DNA of 10,543 nucleotides from the NCBI GenBank assembly GCA_001600875.1, contig BCLD01000032.1:3170-13712 (forward strand). Direction: 5' to 3'. Of the stretch, positions 7,816 through 10,543 are shown piece after piece. This DNA comes from Solicoccozyma terricola (taxonomy: Eukaryota > Basidiomycota > Tremellomycetes > Filobasidiales > Piskurozymaceae). Positions within the stretch are counted from its first letter, which is position 1. Each line of letters opens with the position of its first letter. A program made the position numbers and the translations under genes. A model generated the notes under the pieces. It did not search any database and had not been told where the DNA came from. It worked only from the letters and a program-made list of their open reading frames with translations.

Positions 7816-10348
7816 CTACACTTCCATGCCTCTCGAGTATACGAAGTCGGCATTCCCCCGCAATGGCTCCTGCAGTCTCGCCCACTCGAGGTACAGACGT
7901 GCAGTGTACGCAGCCATGTCCACCTTGCGCCAGTGCGTCGCGCTCCAATTTTGTCCCGCCGTGGCGATCTGCTCGGCAAGCTGTTCCTGTCCCCCCTGTC
8001 CCTCGAGGTCGCCAATGAACTTAAAGGTAAAAGCATCAGCTTGCTCATCATCGGAGAGCGACATCCAAGCCATTCGCACTCACAAAGGTCAGCACATCAT
8101 GGACATCCGAATAGTCGATTTGAATAGGTATGTAGTGAACCCAGGGCTGTACTCGGAGGGACCACCATTCGGCTATGGAATAGATTCAATCAGATGCCTG
8201 CGAGCTGCCGCAGCATTTGCTACCACTGACGCATGATTGTGCTCTTGAGAACCACGCTGCCAGCTGCGAACAGACGGTGCGCGCGTGCTGACCTATGCCA
8301 GCAGCGCGGCGATCAGGAACACGTCCCCAAGGAGAACAACAATAAATATGAGCTCACCAAGCGTTGCCATCGCTGACCGCCCAAACAAGTCACGGCGGGG
8401 CACGCGGTACGTCAGTATCATGACCACCCAGCCCAAAGACCCTGTGTGACACTAACATGTCCAACGTGTACTTGTACTGCAGTGCCTCGTCTTTGGAGAT
8501 CCGGTTGGCATTAAACTTGTACTCCTTGGTAAGTTCCTCGCATGTACCATCCGCCTTGTCGCATTCTGCCAGAGTTAACCAGTCTCAAACCGAGACGCGA
8601 AAAATGGTTTTGAACAGCAAGGACTACTCACGGATTGGCTGACCCGTAAACCCAATATTCAGGTATTTCTGATTCATGGCGCTCAGCGGTTTCCGCAACA
8701 TGCTCTCATGCAACGACCGATCGTCTCCAGCAACCGGTGCCGACAGCACGCTGATTCCGCCTCTGGCATCCTCGGCAGTCAGTCTAACCAACCTCATGCG
8801 ATGTGAAGACCGCCAGCCTGCCCATGGTTGAGTCTTGGCGTAATGAATGCCGGTGTTAGACCCCCGCCACATCAGCTGGTTGTGCTGGCGTGTTCGCCAC
8901 TGGGGCGGCGCAAGTTCGCTCTCCTCCTCCCACTGCTCGACCGGTACGGCCAACACGTCCGAATTGAGCATCGTCTTGCTCAACGCCCATATCGGGCTCA
9001 GCTTGGCATTGATCGCGCGGTCAGAATTGATAGTGACACCGTGCAATTCCAGAGCTTCCGGGTACTGGCAAAGGTTAAACGTGGCGAAGTGATCTGCTAT
9101 CATCGTCTTCTGGTGCTTCGGTGCACGGGATTGCCGCATGTTGCGAGCTGGAGACGAGTCTGAGCATGCGTAAGACCAACCGCTCCTTTTGTCGCGTTCG
9201 CCTTCGGTGTGATTGTTGACTTGGCGGGATACAAGTACGCGCACGTACGCAAGGTCAGGTCGTAAACCTCTGAGAGCTCAGATGACACCAGTCTTAGACG
9301 TACGCTCGTTATGCTCGACTCGAGACATTAGTTCTTGCCTATGCTTCCACCCTATGAATCCCGTCGGGGTGTCGCCAGCAGAAAACACGACGGTCACGTC
9401 CGGCATCCACTTCTCGATACCGAAGTCTTTCAGCAAATCAACCTGCGCTTGAAGCCTCATCTCATGAATCCTCTCGTCCTTGAAGTTCTTCTTCGAGTCG
9501 ATGGCGCCGTCCTTCAAAGACACTGAAAATGTGTTGGATTTTCCCGATGCTTCTTCAACTGCCTGGCGTAGTGCGAACGGAGAGATGGCACGGTAGATGT
9601 ACAGGTCCTTGTTGATTTGGTCGTATTCGTCGGGAAGTGGCACGTTGTTGTCACTGATGTGCGAGGATCAGCCGCCGTCTACTGCACATTGATTGGCTAA
9701 CCGGACTCTAACTCACATGACAAACCGCCACCACTTGTCGAATCCCCTCGGTGGTGCCAAGCCGCCATTCCGCCTCTTGTACTCGCTCACGGCCTCTTTC
9801 AGGGTCTTGCTCTGCCGCTTGACCTTGCGCTCCCACTCGTCGCGGGCCTTCTTGATAAGTTGAAAGATAGGATGGCCAGTGGCGGTGGATGCATGGTCGT
9901 CGACGGTCAAGAAAGCATTTGGAACTGAATGTTGGTGCATAGTACCATCTGTAACATAGTCGGGCAGACCGGCGAGAATGTTTGGAAAAGATGAACCTTC
10001 CTGTCGCGAGCGTTTCCAACCAAGACGTAATGCGTCCTGGATTGCCTCTATCCACGTCCCCCCCTCCTGGCTCTCGACCTCAAGCTCCGCGCGAGATCCT
10101 CGCCGTAGAATCTCATTGAGCGTCTCCTTGGCTGAGTCCTGACTTGACGGCCAGAAGAGATACGCAATCGAGGTCATGAACATGAGCAGGATCACCAGCT
10201 TGNGATTGTTGCGCCTGCCAGACCAGCCGCGCCGGGTGGTATCCCGCCGTGCTGGACCGGTCNAGAGCCCATTCGGCGCCGAGGCGTAGCGCTCCGAGGC
10301 GTTCCAGATTCGACCAAGGATACCTGAAGAAGTAGATTGGTAGGCCAT
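7816..10348 (-). CDS. CAP10-like GT90 glycosyltransferase (capsule-associated protein family), eight exons
   Basis: GT90 proteins of this kind (Cap10, Cap1, Cxt1 in Cryptococcus) are Golgi glycosyltransferases; Cxt1 is a beta-1,2-xylosyltransferase acting on capsule and glycolipids. Exons: 10348..9717, 9653..9304, about 9219..8632, 8565..8457, 8372..8358, 8292..8231, 8172..8084, 8019..7816, totalling 2049 nt (682 residues). A basic cytosolic N-terminus precedes a signal-anchor at residues about 50-66. Then come HPIFQLIKKARDEWERKV, QSKTLKEAVSEYKRR and PPRGFDKWWRFV at about 159-210, YRAISPFALRQAVEEAS, DVTVVFSAGDTPTGFIGWKH, GWSYACSDSSPARN, NQLMWRGSNTG, NIGFTGQPIQCD, the core LDIDGNAW with SARAHRLFAAGSVVLKSTI, and QPWVHYIPIQIDYSDVHDV; it ends in ARLYLEWAR plus a short tail. 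The acceptor of intron 2 is uncertain: 9267, 9219 and 9201 all keep frame. The start ATG sits in a strong context (ATC-ATG-G). Two Ns (10203, 10263) lie in the N-terminal region. Which paralogue this is cannot be told. Confidence 0.9.
8358..8372 (-). other. 15-nt microexon of the GT90 gene
   Basis: The five codons' worth of sequence between introns 8456..8373 and 8357..8293 completes LDIDGNAW, the catalytic-core motif of GT90. Both flanking introns have GT donors and AG acceptors, and skipping the exon would keep the frame (15 nt) but delete the motif. The assignment rests on the exact match to the family core and on frame continuity with exons 4 and 6. Confidence 0.75.
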
Positions 10349-10543
10349 GATATGCGGGACCTGCGTAATGGTAATTGAAAGGAGCTGATGCTCTGAGTAT
10401 CCAAAGGCGTCATCCCACGCGCAGCGAAACCACCGTAACGATCCGCCCTAACACCGGGTTCGGCGAACACTCTCAATACCGCAGGATCCACCCCAATCGG
10501 GCAGCTGCGTCAGCGATTTTTCAGAGAAATGTCACACATGGTG
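10349..10543 (-). promoter_or_regulatory. Upstream region of the GT90 gene with candidate upstream start codons
   Basis: The 195 bp before the GT90 ATG run to the window edge. Two out-of-frame ATGs are present: one at 10540..10538 opens a nine-codon frame, and one at 10413..10411 opens a frame that runs past the main ATG. If transcription starts upstream of these they could damp translation. No TATA-like box was recognised. No part of another gene was identified here. Confidence 0.4.

Noticed and set aside
7742..8236. 164-codon plus-strand open frame
   Set aside because: Antisense shadow of the GT90 3' exons.
1..10543. CRISPR arrays, insertion sequences, rRNA and tRNA genes
   Set aside because: No regularly spaced repeats, no transposase or terminal repeats, and no convincing cloverleaf seen by eye; the sequence is eukaryotic and intron-rich.

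Overview
The window looks like nuclear DNA of a basidiomycete yeast or fungus, most likely a tremellomycete (Cryptococcus/Tremella/Kwoniella/Trichosporon relatives). Genes are cut by many short GT-AG introns (mostly 53-102 nt, often with CTRAC-like branch sites), coding exons are GC-balanced, and one gene belongs to the CAP10-type GT90 glycosyltransferases that are expanded in capsule-forming tremellomycetes. The species is an inference; no marker gene is present. Seven isolated N bases (784, 1076, 1327, 1401, 1411, 10203, 10263) point to a draft-quality sequence.

Layout: (1) 1-1131, minus strand: N-terminal half of an FAD-linked oligosaccharide/BBE-type oxidase, running off the left edge and broken by single-base frameshifts and an in-frame stop. 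(2) 1132-2172: upstream region of the oxidase and downstream region of the transporter, no gene seen. (3) 2173-4390, minus: an 11-exon MFS sugar porter, complete in content but with three single-base indels. (4) 4391-4961: divergent promoter region with a 13-bp tandem duplication. (5) 4962-6980, plus: an intact six-exon GT61-type glycosyltransferase of 547 residues. (6) 6981-7815: convergent intergenic region. (7) 7816-10348, minus: an intact eight-exon CAP10-like GT90 glycosyltransferase of about 682 residues, including a 15-nt microexon. (8) 10349-10543: its leader/promoter.

How the genes fit together: all four products handle sugars. One imports sugar, two are predicted type II membrane glycosyltransferases (GT61 and GT90, both families with xylosyltransferase members) and one is a secreted-type sugar oxidase. 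This is compatible with a neighbourhood for cell-surface or capsular glycan metabolism. Co-function is inference; fungal genes are often neighbours by chance. The exon models were built by hand by matching conserved motifs to splice sites. Total lengths divisible by three for both glycosyltransferases, and a single net missing base explained by the three located indels in the transporter, support them.
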